Assembly: GCA_025361125.1 (NCBI GenBank)
Contig: JANYBM010000042.1
Coordinates: 1 to 42,378 of the forward strand
Direction of reading: 5' to 3'
Source: Holophagaceae bacterium
GTDB taxonomy: Bacteria; Acidobacteriota; Holophagae; Holophagales; Holophagaceae
Length of the DNA: 42,378 nucleotides
Every line of letters begins with the position of its first letter. The first letter of the stretch is position 1. Under the pieces are notes generated by a model. That model worked only from the letters and a program-made list of their open reading frames with translations, had not been told where the DNA came from and searched no databases. Made by a program: the position numbers and the translations under genes. Shown piece by piece: positions 34,814 through 42,378 of the stretch.

Positions 34814-35629
34814 TCACATGCTGCAAGGCGGGAGAAGTTTCGCCGTGCCGTTGGTGGTCACGGTGCCGCAGGGCAGGCTATGCACGATGGTGGCGGTCTT
34901 CGCGCCCTTGGCCAGGTTCAAGGTGCCGGAGACCGGATAGCAGCAGCCGGCGGCCTTGTCCCAGACCAGCGCGGTGGCCTGGGCGATGCTTGCGGTCACC
35001 GCATCGCCGGTCGAGGGCGTCATGGCCCAGGTGCCGTAGAGCTTGCGCTGGCCGGCCGTGGACCAATCCGCGGTCAAGGCGCAGGTGTAGGTGTAGGCGG
35101 TGGTGGTGGTGCCGTCGTTGAAGGTCTTGGTGAATCCGGGTTCAGCGGTGAGCGTGACCATCTTGGTGGCGGGATTGCGTAAATGATCCTTGATCCCGTT
35201 GATGGTCCAGGTCTTCCCATCCTTGGTCCCGACGAAATTCTGATGATCGTGCTTCACCAGGACGGTGCCATCAGGATTCTTGCTCCAGGAGATCACCACC
35301 ACGCCATTCCAGGTCCAGCCATGGGGACCCGTGCAAGCATTGAAGGTCCAGGTCACTGAGGACGCGGTGACATTGCTGACCGCCACGCAGGCCGGATGAT
35401 CGGGCTGCACCATGCTGAGGGCTTCACCGGCCGGGGTTGGGCCCGAGCCATCCATCTCGCCGGCCTGGTTGGCCTCGGTGGTATCGAAAGCGACCGTCAT
35501 GGCGGCAGCCGTATCCGGGTCCATCTTCGAATTGGCCGGGGGTGCCACAGGGGTATTGTGCCCCTGCCCCCCACAAGCCAGAAGTCCAGCCAGAGTGAGA
35601 GGGGCTAGTGTTACAAGCCAAGCTCGCAT
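34814..35629 (-). CDS. Lipoprotein of unknown function
   Basis: From the ATG at 35629, preceded by AGGAGG, the protein has 271 residues with a signal peptide and lipobox (LTLAGLLAC, Cys about residue 19). The mature part is beta-rich, Thr- and Gly-rich and contains several Cys (ACVAVSN, FNACTGPHG, YTCALTADW, AAGCCYPVSG, and CGTVTTNG). It contains no enzymatic motif I recognise. An in-frame ATG at 35674 precedes the ribosome site and is rejected. It is monocistronic, with its own terminator, and divergent from the broken FecR gene across about 190 bases. Confidence 0.82.
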   Translation of the reverse strand: MRAWLVTLAPLTLAGLLACGGQGHNTPVAPPANSKMDPDTAAAMTVAFDTTEANQAGEMDGSGPTPAGEALSMVQPDHPACVAVSNVTASSVTWTFNACTGPHGWTWNGVVVISWSKNPDGTVLVKHDHQNFVGTKDGKTWTINGIKDHLRNPATKMVTLTAEPGFTKTFNDGTTTTAYTYTCALTADWSTAGQRKLYGTWAMTPSTGDAVTASIAQATALVWDKAAGCCYPVSGTLNLAKGAKTATIVHSLPCGTVTTNGTAKLLPPCSM

Positions 35630-35820
35630 TTGATCCTCCTTATGGGATGTCCTTATGGACCCGCAGCAATCCATTGGAGTTTAGTGCCGTTCCAAACAAA
35701 GTTCTAAACGGCATCTCAAAACCACGGACTTTCCGGGTGGCTCCCACACGATTCCATATGCGTGTGATCCATTCAGACGTAAGTTTATTAATAGGCAGTG
35801 TTTCCACACTTGGAGCACCT

Positions 35821-36462
35821 ATGCGAAACTCCTCCCGCTTTTTCCTTTCCGTGCTCACCGCCTCCACACTTATCGGATCAGGCCACCTCCGTGCCAGGCT
35901 CCAGGACGATCCCGCCCGCCGTGAGGCGCCGCGGCAGCTCATCCAGCGTGAAGCCATGTCCATTCAGGACGAGGATCCGCCCGCTTGGGTAGCCCGGCTT
36001 AACTACATCCAGGGCAATGTCTCCTTCCGCCCCGGTGAGATGGACGATTGGGCTGAGGCCACCCTCAATTATCCTATGCGGGCGGGCGACCAGCTTTGGG
36101 TGGATGACCGGGGCCGGGCCGAACTGCACGTCGGTTCCACCGCCCTCCGGATGGGACCCAGAACAGCCTTGACTTTCCTGGATTTCAGCGACCAGTTCGT
36201 GCAACTCCGCCTCACCGATGGTTCCGTCGAACTCCAGGTGCGCCATCTCGACGGTCAAAGCTTTGAGGTCGCCACACCCCAGGGGGCGGTGACCATCTCG
36301 CGCCCTGGCACCTATCGCATCGATGTGAATGGTGACGGCGACCGCACTTCCATCACCACCCGCAATGGCGAGGCGGAAGTTTCGTCCAACGGCTCCAGCC
36401 TTGGAGTGGATGCGGACCGTACGCTGGCCCTCCAGGGGGCGATTATCCTACCTACGACCTGA
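35821..36462 (+). CDS. FecR-domain protein, N-terminal fragment of a broken gene
   Basis: The ATG at 35821 (GGAG five bases upstream) starts a 213-residue reading: N-terminal signal-like segment (FFLSVLTASTLIGSGHL), then a FecR-type beta domain (WVARLNYIQGNVSFRPGEM, GDQLWVDDRGRAELHVGSTALR, RLTDGSVELQVRHLDG, ISRPGTYRIDVNGDGD). The reading ends early at 36460-36462 because one G appears to be missing from the G run at 36435-36439. With that base restored, the chain would continue GGDYPTYDLTEAVPPNGFES up to an in-frame TGA at 36495. This part may still be made as a secreted FecR domain alone. Confidence 0.7.
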   Translation: MRNSSRFFLSVLTASTLIGSGHLRARLQDDPARREAPRQLIQREAMSIQDEDPPAWVARLNYIQGNVSFRPGEMDDWAEATLNYPMRAGDQLWVDDRGRAELHVGSTALRMGPRTALTFLDFSDQFVQLRLTDGSVELQVRHLDGQSFEVATPQGAVTISRPGTYRIDVNGDGDRTSITTRNGEAEVSSNGSSLGVDADRTLALQGAIILPTT

Positions 36463-36497
36463 CCGAGGCGGTCCCCCCGAATGGCTTCGAGAGCTGA

Positions 36498-37897
36498 TGC
36501 CTGCAACGGGACCGGCGCGAAGAAGGGTCGGCGTCAGTCCGTTATGTGGGCCGGGAGATGATCGGATACGAGGATCTGGACGACAACGGAACCTGGACCG
36601 ATGAGCCAGAATATGGCCCCGTGTGGAGGCCCCGCGTCGCGGTGGGCTGGGTTCCCTACCGCAATGGTCATTGGGCCTGGGTCGGACCTTGGGGCTGGAC
36701 CTGGGTGGATGACGCCCCATGGGGCTTCGCGCCGTTCCATTATGGCCGCTGGGCCCGCATGAATGATGGCTGGGGCTGGATCCCGGGCCGCGTGATGGCC
36801 CGCCCGGTCTATGCCCCGGCCTTAGTCGTCTTCGTGGCCGGCAGCGGGTTCAGCGCCTCGATGTCTTTTGGCCGCGGAGGAGGCGTCGCCTGGTTCCCCC
36901 TCGGGCCCCGCGAGGTCTACCACCCCGCCTACCACGCCTCCAGCAACTACGTGCAGAATCTGAACAGCAACCACGTAACGAACGTCAACGTCATCAATGT
37001 GACCAACATCAACGTCACCAACGTCACGTATGTGAACCGCACCGTGATCGGGGCCGTCACCGCGGTGCCGCATTCAGCTTTCGTCGGCTCACGCTCCGTG
37101 GCGGCCGCGGCCGTGTCCATCAGCCCTGGTGCTTTGCGCCAGGCGCAGGTTACAGGTTCCACGGCTCTGGTGGCTCCGAGCCGGGAGAGTGTTCTGGCCA
37201 GATCCGGACCGGGCACTGTACAGCGTCCCCCCTCGCAGGTGGTGAACCGAGCTGTGATCTCCCGCACGCCACCGCCGCCGCCGCCCGTGCCTTTCGCCGC
37301 GCGGCAGCAGGCCAATGAGGCCAATCCGGGCCGGCCTCTGGATCGGGCCACGCTCGACAGGCTTCAGCAGAACACACCCACTGCCGCCCCCCTGTGCGCT
37401 CCGCCACAGCCGCCGCAACGACATTGCGCCCCGCGCGGGAGGGACTTCCCACGCCGAAACCCGTGGTGGACCGAGCGGACCGAGGAAATCCGCAACCAGT
37501 TCCCCACCCAACCACCCCAAGCCCAGCTCCAGTGCCGCTGCCACTGCCAACAACGATTCCACCACCTCCAAGGCCTGACCCCGAACAGGGACGCCCCAAC
37601 TCCGACCGCTCGCTGCGCGTCGAGCCAGTTGAAAACCGTCCGGCAAAGCCCGTGGATCGTCCTGCGGATCGTCCCGCCAAACAACCGGTGGAACGTCCCG
37701 TTAATCGCCCTGTTGAAAGCCCCGTAAAGCCCACGGAACGCCCCGCGCCACAACCGTCTCCGAAAAGCCCGGCACGGGAGGAAAAACCCGTCCCCCGCGA
37801 AGAAAAGCATCTCGAGCGAATGGATGAAAAACGCGACAAGCCCAAGAAGGAAGAGGACCGGCCCAAAAACAAGGCAGAGAAACCCAATAAGGATTAA
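36498..37897 (+). pseudogene. DUF6600-type remainder of the broken FecR gene
   Basis: After the TGA at 36495-36497 the same frame continues CLQRDRREEGSASVRYVGRE and MIGYEDLDDNGTW, then the Trp- and Gly-rich DUF6600 core (VPYRNGHWAWVGPWGWTWVD, WGFAPFHYGRW, GWIPGRVMARPVYAPALV) and an Asn-Val-Thr repeat stretch (NVNVINVTNINVTNVTYVN). A second frameshift at the six C (37387-37392) moves the reading to the next frame, which carries a Pro-rich tail (PVRSATAAATTLRPAREG) and a Lys-Glu-rich end at 37897. In relatives these parts form one FecR-DUF6600 protein with a Trp where the TGA is. Whether this is true decay or sequence error cannot be decided here. Confidence 0.75.
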
Positions 37898-38814
37898 TCC
37901 TGCTCCGATTCACCGCGTATGGATGATTTGGCGAGGTCCTTCCTCATCAATTCCTGGAAGGCTTCCGCGGCATGGCTCAAGGGGCGCTTGTTCACGCTCA
38001 GCAGGTAGATCTTCCGCTCCAATTGCAGCTCTTCAACGGGGATCTCCTTGAGGATGCCTGTCCTCAGGTCCTGATCCACGCAGACCCTCGGCAGGAACGC
38101 CACGCCCAAACCCGACTGCACCATGCGCCGGATGCTTTCCACCGTAGGCATTTCGATGTCCATGTTCAGGTGGGTTTGTTGCTGCTGGAAGGCCATCAAC
38201 ACGGCATCCCTATAGGGTGAGGCCACGTTGTGCGCGATGAAGGTTTCCGCTTCCAGATCCCTGATTGACAGAATCCTTTTCGTGGCCAGGCGGTGACTCG
38301 GAGCCACGACAAAGGAAAGGTGGTCCACGTACAGCACCTGGGAACGGAAGCGCTCATCCCCGGTGATGTAACTCACCACGCCGAAATCCACGTCACCCGC
38401 CAAGAGCAGATCCGGCACTTCGCTGGACCGGCTGCGTTGCACGACCAGTTTGACTTTCGGGTAGGCCTGACGGTAGCGGATCAGGTGCGGCAGCAGGTAC
38501 AGGATCATGCTTTCGTTGGCGCCGATGACCAGTCGCCCCGCGGCCTTGTTCCGCAACTCGCCCAGCTGCGCGATGAGTTCACGTTGCAGATTCTCCTGGC
38601 GGCGCGCCGCCTCGAACACCACCCGCCCGGCATCCGTCAGCGCCAGTTCCCGCCCGCTGCGGTCGATGAGCGTCTCCCCCAGTTCGGTTTCCAGGCGCTG
38701 GATGGCCTGCGTGATGGCGGGTTGGGTGCGCCCCAGTTTTTCCGCCGCCCGCGTGAAGCTCTTCTCCTCCATCACCACGAGGAAAACGTTCAGCAGTGGT
38801 TTCTTCATCAGCAT
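37894..38814 (-). CDS. LysR-family transcription regulator
   Basis: The 306-residue protein has the LysR winged helix at residues 1-65 (LLNVFLVVMEEKSFTRAAEK, LGRTQPAITQAIQRLETELG, LIDRSGRELALTDAG) and a periplasmic-binding-protein-like effector domain from about 92 (GRLVIGANESMILYLLPHL, DVDFGVVSY, MVQSGLGVAFLPRVCV). The domain order and length are normal. The effector cannot be told from sequence. It is divergent from murJ, with about 210 bases between, so targets may lie there, although murJ is a housekeeping gene. The 3' end overlaps the broken FecR gene by 4 bases. Confidence 0.93.
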   Translation of the reverse strand: MLMKKPLLNVFLVVMEEKSFTRAAEKLGRTQPAITQAIQRLETELGETLIDRSGRELALTDAGRVVFEAARRQENLQRELIAQLGELRNKAAGRLVIGANESMILYLLPHLIRYRQAYPKVKLVVQRSRSSEVPDLLLAGDVDFGVVSYITGDERFRSQVLYVDHLSFVVAPSHRLATKRILSIRDLEAETFIAHNVASPYRDAVLMAFQQQQTHLNMDIEMPTVESIRRMVQSGLGVAFLPRVCVDQDLRTGILKEIPVEELQLERKIYLLSVNKRPLSHAAEAFQELMRKDLAKSSIRGESEQD

Positions 38815-38923
38815 GGGGCACCGATCATCAACACGTTCCGGTAATTGTGATCACCAATTCTGGATCAGAAGCAAAAACGAAATGCAAAAGCCAAGCTAAG
38901 CTGTACCAACCCTGGATGTCCTG

Positions 38924-39031
38924 ATGCTCCTTTCCCTTGGCCATGGCCTCATGAACGCCTTCGATCGGCCTCCTGGCGCGGCCTTGGCCTTCATGCATCT
39001 GGTGGGCTTTTGGGTCCTGCCCGCGCCATGA
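38924..39031 (+). CDS. Possible 35-residue leader ORF overlapping murJ
   Basis: An ATG at 38924 opens a 35-residue reading (MLLSLGHGLMNAF at its start, FWVLPAP at its end) whose TGA overlaps the murJ ATG as ATGA. The peptide is moderately hydrophobic. There is only a weak GGA upstream and no homologue I know. It may be a coupling leader for murJ or chance. Confidence 0.25.
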   Translation: MLLSLGHGLMNAFDRPPGAALAFMHLVGFWVLPAP

Positions 39032-40698
39032 GCGACGAGACGCCACAGAATCGCCCACCGAGCATGCTGCGCTCGGCGGCCGTTGTCTCCGCGATGACCT
39101 TGCTAAGCCGTTTGACCGGCCTCGCCCAGACCTACTTCCTATCGCATTACCTGGGCGCTGGCGCCGCGGCGGACGCCTACTCGGTGGCCTTCCGCCTGCC
39201 CAATCTGCTGCGCCGTTTCACCGCCGAAGGCACCATGACCGCAGCCTTCCTGCCTACCCTGACCGAGCTGGAAGCCAAGGAGGGCGAAGCCGCCACCCGC
39301 GCCACTGCAGCACGTTTCCTGGGCACGCTGCTGACCTTGCTTTCAGTGCTGGTATTGGTGGTGATGGTGGCCATGAGCCTCATCGCGGGCCTGATGGTGG
39401 TCGGACGCCTCGCATCCGGCGTGCCTTTCGGCGAGAAGCTCGCGCTGCTTGGCCGTGTGCTTTCGGGCTCGCTGCCGCCGCCGCCGGAGATGGCGCTGCC
39501 GGTGCGCCTGGGACGCATCATGTTTCCCTACTTGGCCTTGGTGAGCCTGACCGCCGGGTTGGGCGGCCTGCTGAATTTGCGAGGACGCTTCGCGTTGGCT
39601 TCGGCGGTTTCGATTTTCTGGAACCTTGCTTTCATCAGCTTCGGGTGGGCCGCAATTTTCTTTGGCCGCAGCCACGGGTGGACCTCCCCCGAGCACATCG
39701 CCACCATTTGCGCGGTGGCGGTGCTCGTGGGCGGTGTTGTGCAGTTGGCGGTCATCGTTCCATCGACCCTGGCCTTGGGTTTCACCGTGCGGCCGGGCCT
39801 CCACTTCAAGGACCCTTGGGTGCGCCTGGCCTTGCGGCGAATGGGGCCCGGGTTGCTGGCCGCGGGCGTCTACCCCATCAACACCTACATCTCCGCAATG
39901 CTCGCTTCGAACCTGAAAGTGGGGGCGCAGATCGTCCTCTACAACTCCAACATGATGGGCGAGATGGTATTGGGGCTCTTTGCCATGAGCCTGGCCACCG
40001 CGAGCCTCCCGGCCTTGAGCAGGCAGGCGGAGGCCAAAGACTGGGACGGGATGCGGAGCAATCTGGCCGAAGCCCTCGGCGCTACAGGGCTGCTCGTCAT
40101 TCCCGCCAGCATTGGACTGGCGGTGCTGGCCCACCCCATCTGTGCGCTCATTTTCCGAACGGGCGCCTATGACGCTGCCGCTGCGAGCTGGACCGCCACC
40201 ACGATCATGTTTCAGTGCGTGGGCCTGCTCTTTGTCGCCACCAGCCGCATCGGCACCCAGGCCCTCTACGCGCTGAAAGACTACCGCGGACCCATGGTGA
40301 TCGCGGTGGCCTCCATGATGCTGAACGTCCTGCTTAGCCTTCTCTGGCTGCGGCCCTTGGGCACCGGCGGCCTTGCGCTGGCCAATGGCGTATCAAGCCT
40401 GGCAGGGCTCATCTTCCTGGTGTTCAGATTGAGACCGCGGTTGCCGCAGATGCCCGGGGCACCAGTGCTCAAGACCTGGATGATCTCGCTTCTGGGCGCC
40501 GCGCTCATGGGCCTGCTGGCATGGAAAGGCGTCGCCTGGCTGGGCCTGGAAACACCCCAGCACCGCCTCTCCCTAGCCCTGCGCCTGCTGCCCTTCATCG
40601 CACTCTGCGCGGCGAGCTATGGCGGGCTGATGCTGCTGCTCGGGCACCCCCAGGCAAGGTCCCTCGGAGAAAAGATCTATTCGCGATTCACTCGGTAG
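39028..40698 (+). CDS. murJ: Lipid II flippase MurJ
   Basis: MurJ moves lipid II across the inner membrane for peptidoglycan synthesis. The 556-residue protein has about 14 hydrophobic segments and MOP-superfamily MurJ features: SAAVVSAMTLLSRLTGLAQT at the N-terminus, GAGAAADAYSVAFRLPNLLRRFTAEGTM (residues about 44-71, with the Arg and Glu of the central cavity), AFLPTLTE, and SLATASLPALSRQAEAKDW in the middle. RLGRIMFPYLALVSLTAGLGG is also typical. The start chosen is the ATG at 39028; a TTG at 39010 and an ATG at 39064 are alternatives. No neighbouring cell-wall genes are present. Confidence 0.95.
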   Translation: MSDETPQNRPPSMLRSAAVVSAMTLLSRLTGLAQTYFLSHYLGAGAAADAYSVAFRLPNLLRRFTAEGTMTAAFLPTLTELEAKEGEAATRATAARFLGTLLTLLSVLVLVVMVAMSLIAGLMVVGRLASGVPFGEKLALLGRVLSGSLPPPPEMALPVRLGRIMFPYLALVSLTAGLGGLLNLRGRFALASAVSIFWNLAFISFGWAAIFFGRSHGWTSPEHIATICAVAVLVGGVVQLAVIVPSTLALGFTVRPGLHFKDPWVRLALRRMGPGLLAAGVYPINTYISAMLASNLKVGAQIVLYNSNMMGEMVLGLFAMSLATASLPALSRQAEAKDWDGMRSNLAEALGATGLLVIPASIGLAVLAHPICALIFRTGAYDAAAASWTATTIMFQCVGLLFVATSRIGTQALYALKDYRGPMVIAVASMMLNVLLSLLWLRPLGTGGLALANGVSSLAGLIFLVFRLRPRLPQMPGAPVLKTWMISLLGAALMGLLAWKGVAWLGLETPQHRLSLALRLLPFIALCAASYGGLMLLLGHPQARSLGEKIYSRFTR

Positions 40699-40720
40699 GG
40701 AAAGATTCAGGCTTTCAACC

Positions 40721-41077
40721 TCATTTCGCAATACCACCGCAAAGGAAAGCGATTCCACCACACGGAATCCAGAGACCGAAGGTAATCCATCCAGCGATCG
40801 TGGCTCCGAGGACAGTGGCTGCCTGGCCGCGGTCGCGGAAGAAAGACCGCAAAGCAATGAGGTATGTCAGCAGGACTGGGCCGGAAAGAAGAATGATCCA
40901 GGCCGCCATGTGGCCGCTGCTCCTTGATGAGGCTGTCACCAAAATCATTACGATGATGAGGTGAACGAAATTGATGCCCCACATCATGAAAAGGCCCTTG
41001 GCCACGCTTCCTTGATCCTCCTCCGGGGGTTCGAACATCGGAGTGTAGGAGGGTTCAATCGGATTTGAATCACTCAT
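40721..41077 (-). CDS. Small membrane protein coupled to the radical SAM gene
   Basis: The 118-residue protein has a polar, Pro- and Glu-rich N-terminus (about 25 residues) and three hydrophobic segments (GLFMMWGINFVHLIIVMILV, MAAWIILLSGPVLLTYLIAL, VLGATIAGWITFGLWIPCGG). No family was recognised. Its ATG overlaps the stop of the upstream radical SAM gene (ATGA), so the two are probably translated together. If the radical SAM enzyme works on membrane lipids, a small membrane partner would make sense, but that is inference. Confidence 0.7.
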   Translation of the reverse strand: MSDSNPIEPSYTPMFEPPEEDQGSVAKGLFMMWGINFVHLIIVMILVTASSRSSGHMAAWIILLSGPVLLTYLIALRSFFRDRGQAATVLGATIAGWITFGLWIPCGGIAFLCGGIAK

Positions 41078-42378
41078 GCAAAGCCCGCGGTGAGAAGCTC
41101 TTCCCGGATGGGCTGAAGGCGTGCGCCCTCAAGATCATCCCGGTAGAAAAGGTTGAAGGTGTCGAAGGGGATCATGCGCCCATCAGGCTGGGCGATGTGG
41201 ACGCAGGTTTTCTTGACGCTACGCAAATCGAATCCATGAGCATCCATGAAAGCCATGATGAGCACCCGAAAAACCCGATCGTAGCCCATGTCCGAGGGCG
41301 CCTGCACCTGGGGAAGGCAGCACAGCAGATCGCTTAGGGAGCAGCAGGCGCTTTCGGGGGAATGGTTCGTGGCGAAAGTCTTGAAGATGTGCCGCTGAAG
41401 CTCAGTATCCTTCTCCACCACGATGGTGTTGCGGCCGCCTTCGATCAGAACTTTTGGGTCAATCAGGCCGGTCAAGGGAGTGATGCCCTCTTCCGACTTG
41501 ATGGCATAGGCCATTGCCAAGGCATCCGGATGGCAGGGAACCGGGATGAGGTCCTCTGGGCGAAAGAGCGAAGTCTGGTCCAGGATGCGGCGCCGGACTT
41601 CAGTCAATGTGAGGCGGTCCGTGGCGGGATCGAATCCATCGGCCCGGCCTGCATCCTGGACGGGTTGAAAAGTCACGCCGCGCACACATCGCTGGGCTGC
41701 CGCGAAGTCCACGATGCACCCCAACTCCTTATCATTGACGCCCTTCATGACCGTCACAACCAAAGTGGTGCTGAGATTCAGCGCATTCAGTCGCTCCAGG
41801 GCCTGAGTTCTGGCCTCCCGCAGATCCGCCCCCCGCAGAGTCATCAGGGCTTCTTTCTCGAAGGAATCGAACTGCAGGTACAGCTCAAAGCCCGGCATGT
41901 ATGCGGCGAGGCGTTCTGCGAACTCGGGCTCCTGGGCAATGCGCAGGCCGTTGGTGTTCACCATCAGGTGCTTGATGGGCCGCTGTTTCGCGGCGTCCAA
42001 AAGGGCGAAAAAGTCTGGATGCAATGTTGGCTCGCCACCGCTGATCTGCACCACATCCGGTTCGCCTTCGCTCGCCACGATTGCGTCCAGCATGCGAACA
42101 AGCGTGGGAAGGTCCCGGTAAGTCTGGCGATCGGGGCCGCTCCCCGCATAGCAAATGGGGCAGCGTAGATTACAGTGATCCGTGATCTCCAATAGTGTCA
42201 AGCAACTGTGTTGTTCGTGGTCCGGGCATAGCCCGCAGTCGTAAGGACATCCGTACTTCACTGGGGTTTGCGGGCAGACGCATTGTTCCGGCGGCTTGAG
42301 AAAGACTTCACGGGAACGACGGTAGTATTCGGCATCATCGGCGATGAGCACCCGCTCAGGCCCATGCTTCGGGCATCG
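41074..42378 (-). CDS. Tes/MJ0619-like radical SAM enzyme, 5' end beyond the right edge
   Basis: At least 434 residues are present; the true start lies past 42378, since the frame stays open to the edge and reads CPKHGPERVLIADDAEYYRR, an N-terminal CxxH segment seen in this family. An apparent start at 42351 is an internal GTG. Then come a Cys-rich stretch (YGCPYDCGLCPDHEQHSC), the radical SAM cluster motif ITDHCNLRCPICYAG and ISGGEPTLHPDFF. A C-terminal domain has further Cys pairs (SACCSLSDLLCCLP). The pattern matches the MJ0619 group, which includes archaeal tetraether synthase Tes and bacterial relatives proposed to join lipid tails. Action on membrane lipids is a family inference; other radical SAM roles remain possible. 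Confidence 0.82.
   Translation of the reverse strand, partial: RCPKHGPERVLIADDAEYYRRSREVFLKPPEQCVCPQTPVKYGCPYDCGLCPDHEQHSCLTLLEITDHCNLRCPICYAGSGPDRQTYRDLPTLVRMLDAIVASEGEPDVVQISGGEPTLHPDFFALLDAAKQRPIKHLMVNTNGLRIAQEPEFAERLAAYMPGFELYLQFDSFEKEALMTLRGADLREARTQALERLNALNLSTTLVVTVMKGVNDKELGCIVDFAAAQRCVRGVTFQPVQDAGRADGFDPATDRLTLTEVRRRILDQTSLFRPEDLIPVPCHPDALAMAYAIKSEEGITPLTGLIDPKVLIEGGRNTIVVEKDTELQRHIFKTFATNHSPESACCSLSDLLCCLPQVQAPSDMGYDRVFRVLIMAFMDAHGFDLRSVKKTCVHIAQPDGRMIPFDTFNLFYRDDLEGARLQPIREELLTAGFA

Noticed and set aside
36495-36497. TGA read as selenocysteine
   Set aside because: Relatives have Trp at this position, there is no redox motif, and no SECIS-like hairpin is apparent just after it.
35821-37897. 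Programmed frameshifting in the FecR/DUF6600 gene
   Set aside because: The sites are plain G and C runs without a slippery heptamer and pseudoknot that I can see, and there is also an in-frame TGA.

Overview
The window is about 42 kb of GC-rich (roughly 60% by eye), densely coded bacterial chromosome. The gene content is Gram-negative: lpxD, lgt, MurJ, several lipobox lipoproteins, DUF4126, DUF4386, a DUF5117-type metalloprotease, a FecR/DUF6600 protein and a Tes-like radical SAM enzyme. That mix, and the reading style of the proteins, suggests an Acidobacteriota relative of Geothrix or Holophaga. This placement is an inference from protein families, not from a marker gene. No insertion sequence, prophage or CRISPR array is visible.

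Layout. 1-5211: the start of hrpB, a secreted HExxH protein and lpxD on the minus strand, then a membrane-anchored protein, lgt and an RluD-type pseudouridine synthase on the plus strand. 5294-12340: mostly single genes in alternating orientation: a sulfotransferase-glycosyltransferase fusion with a lipoprotein, a rhodanese-like protein, ybaK, a DODA-type dioxygenase, pfkA, a DinB-like protein and DUF4126. 12428-17798: a large secreted zinc protease, then two cupredoxin lipoproteins on either side of a MocR-type regulator. 18012-23248: a secreted HExxH protein, a TMTC-like membrane TPR protein, DUF4386 and aconitase. 23534-28961: a plus-strand run ribH-nusB-accB-accC followed by three envelope or unknown proteins. 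29032-29444: tRNA-Thr(TGT), preceded by three tandem 56-bp repeats that copy its 5' end and followed by a duplicate of its 3' end. 29571-34076: a cell-surface cluster. 34109-42378: tpx, a lipoprotein, a broken FecR/DUF6600 gene, a LysR regulator, murJ, and a Tes-like radical SAM gene coupled to a small membrane protein.

Two groups look like undescribed systems. The first is a three-gene operon, each gene overlapping the next by 4 nt: a TPR-LicD transferase, an IspD/TarI-like cytidylyltransferase and a RuBisCO-like protein. A polysaccharide pyruvyl transferase gene is divergent from it. The operon suggests a CDP-activated, phosphate-linked sugar or alditol placed on a surface glycan, with the RuBisCO-like protein acting on its precursor. 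The second is a MocR regulator that appears to lack the PLP-binding lysine. It is flanked by two blue-copper lipoprotein genes that carry near-identical upstream elements, each a pair of 8-bp direct repeats with a 23-bp period.

The housekeeping genes (lpxD, lgt, murJ, accBC, ribH, nusB, acn, pfkA) look intact. The clearest decay is the FecR/DUF6600 gene, with two single-base frameshifts at homopolymers and one in-frame stop.
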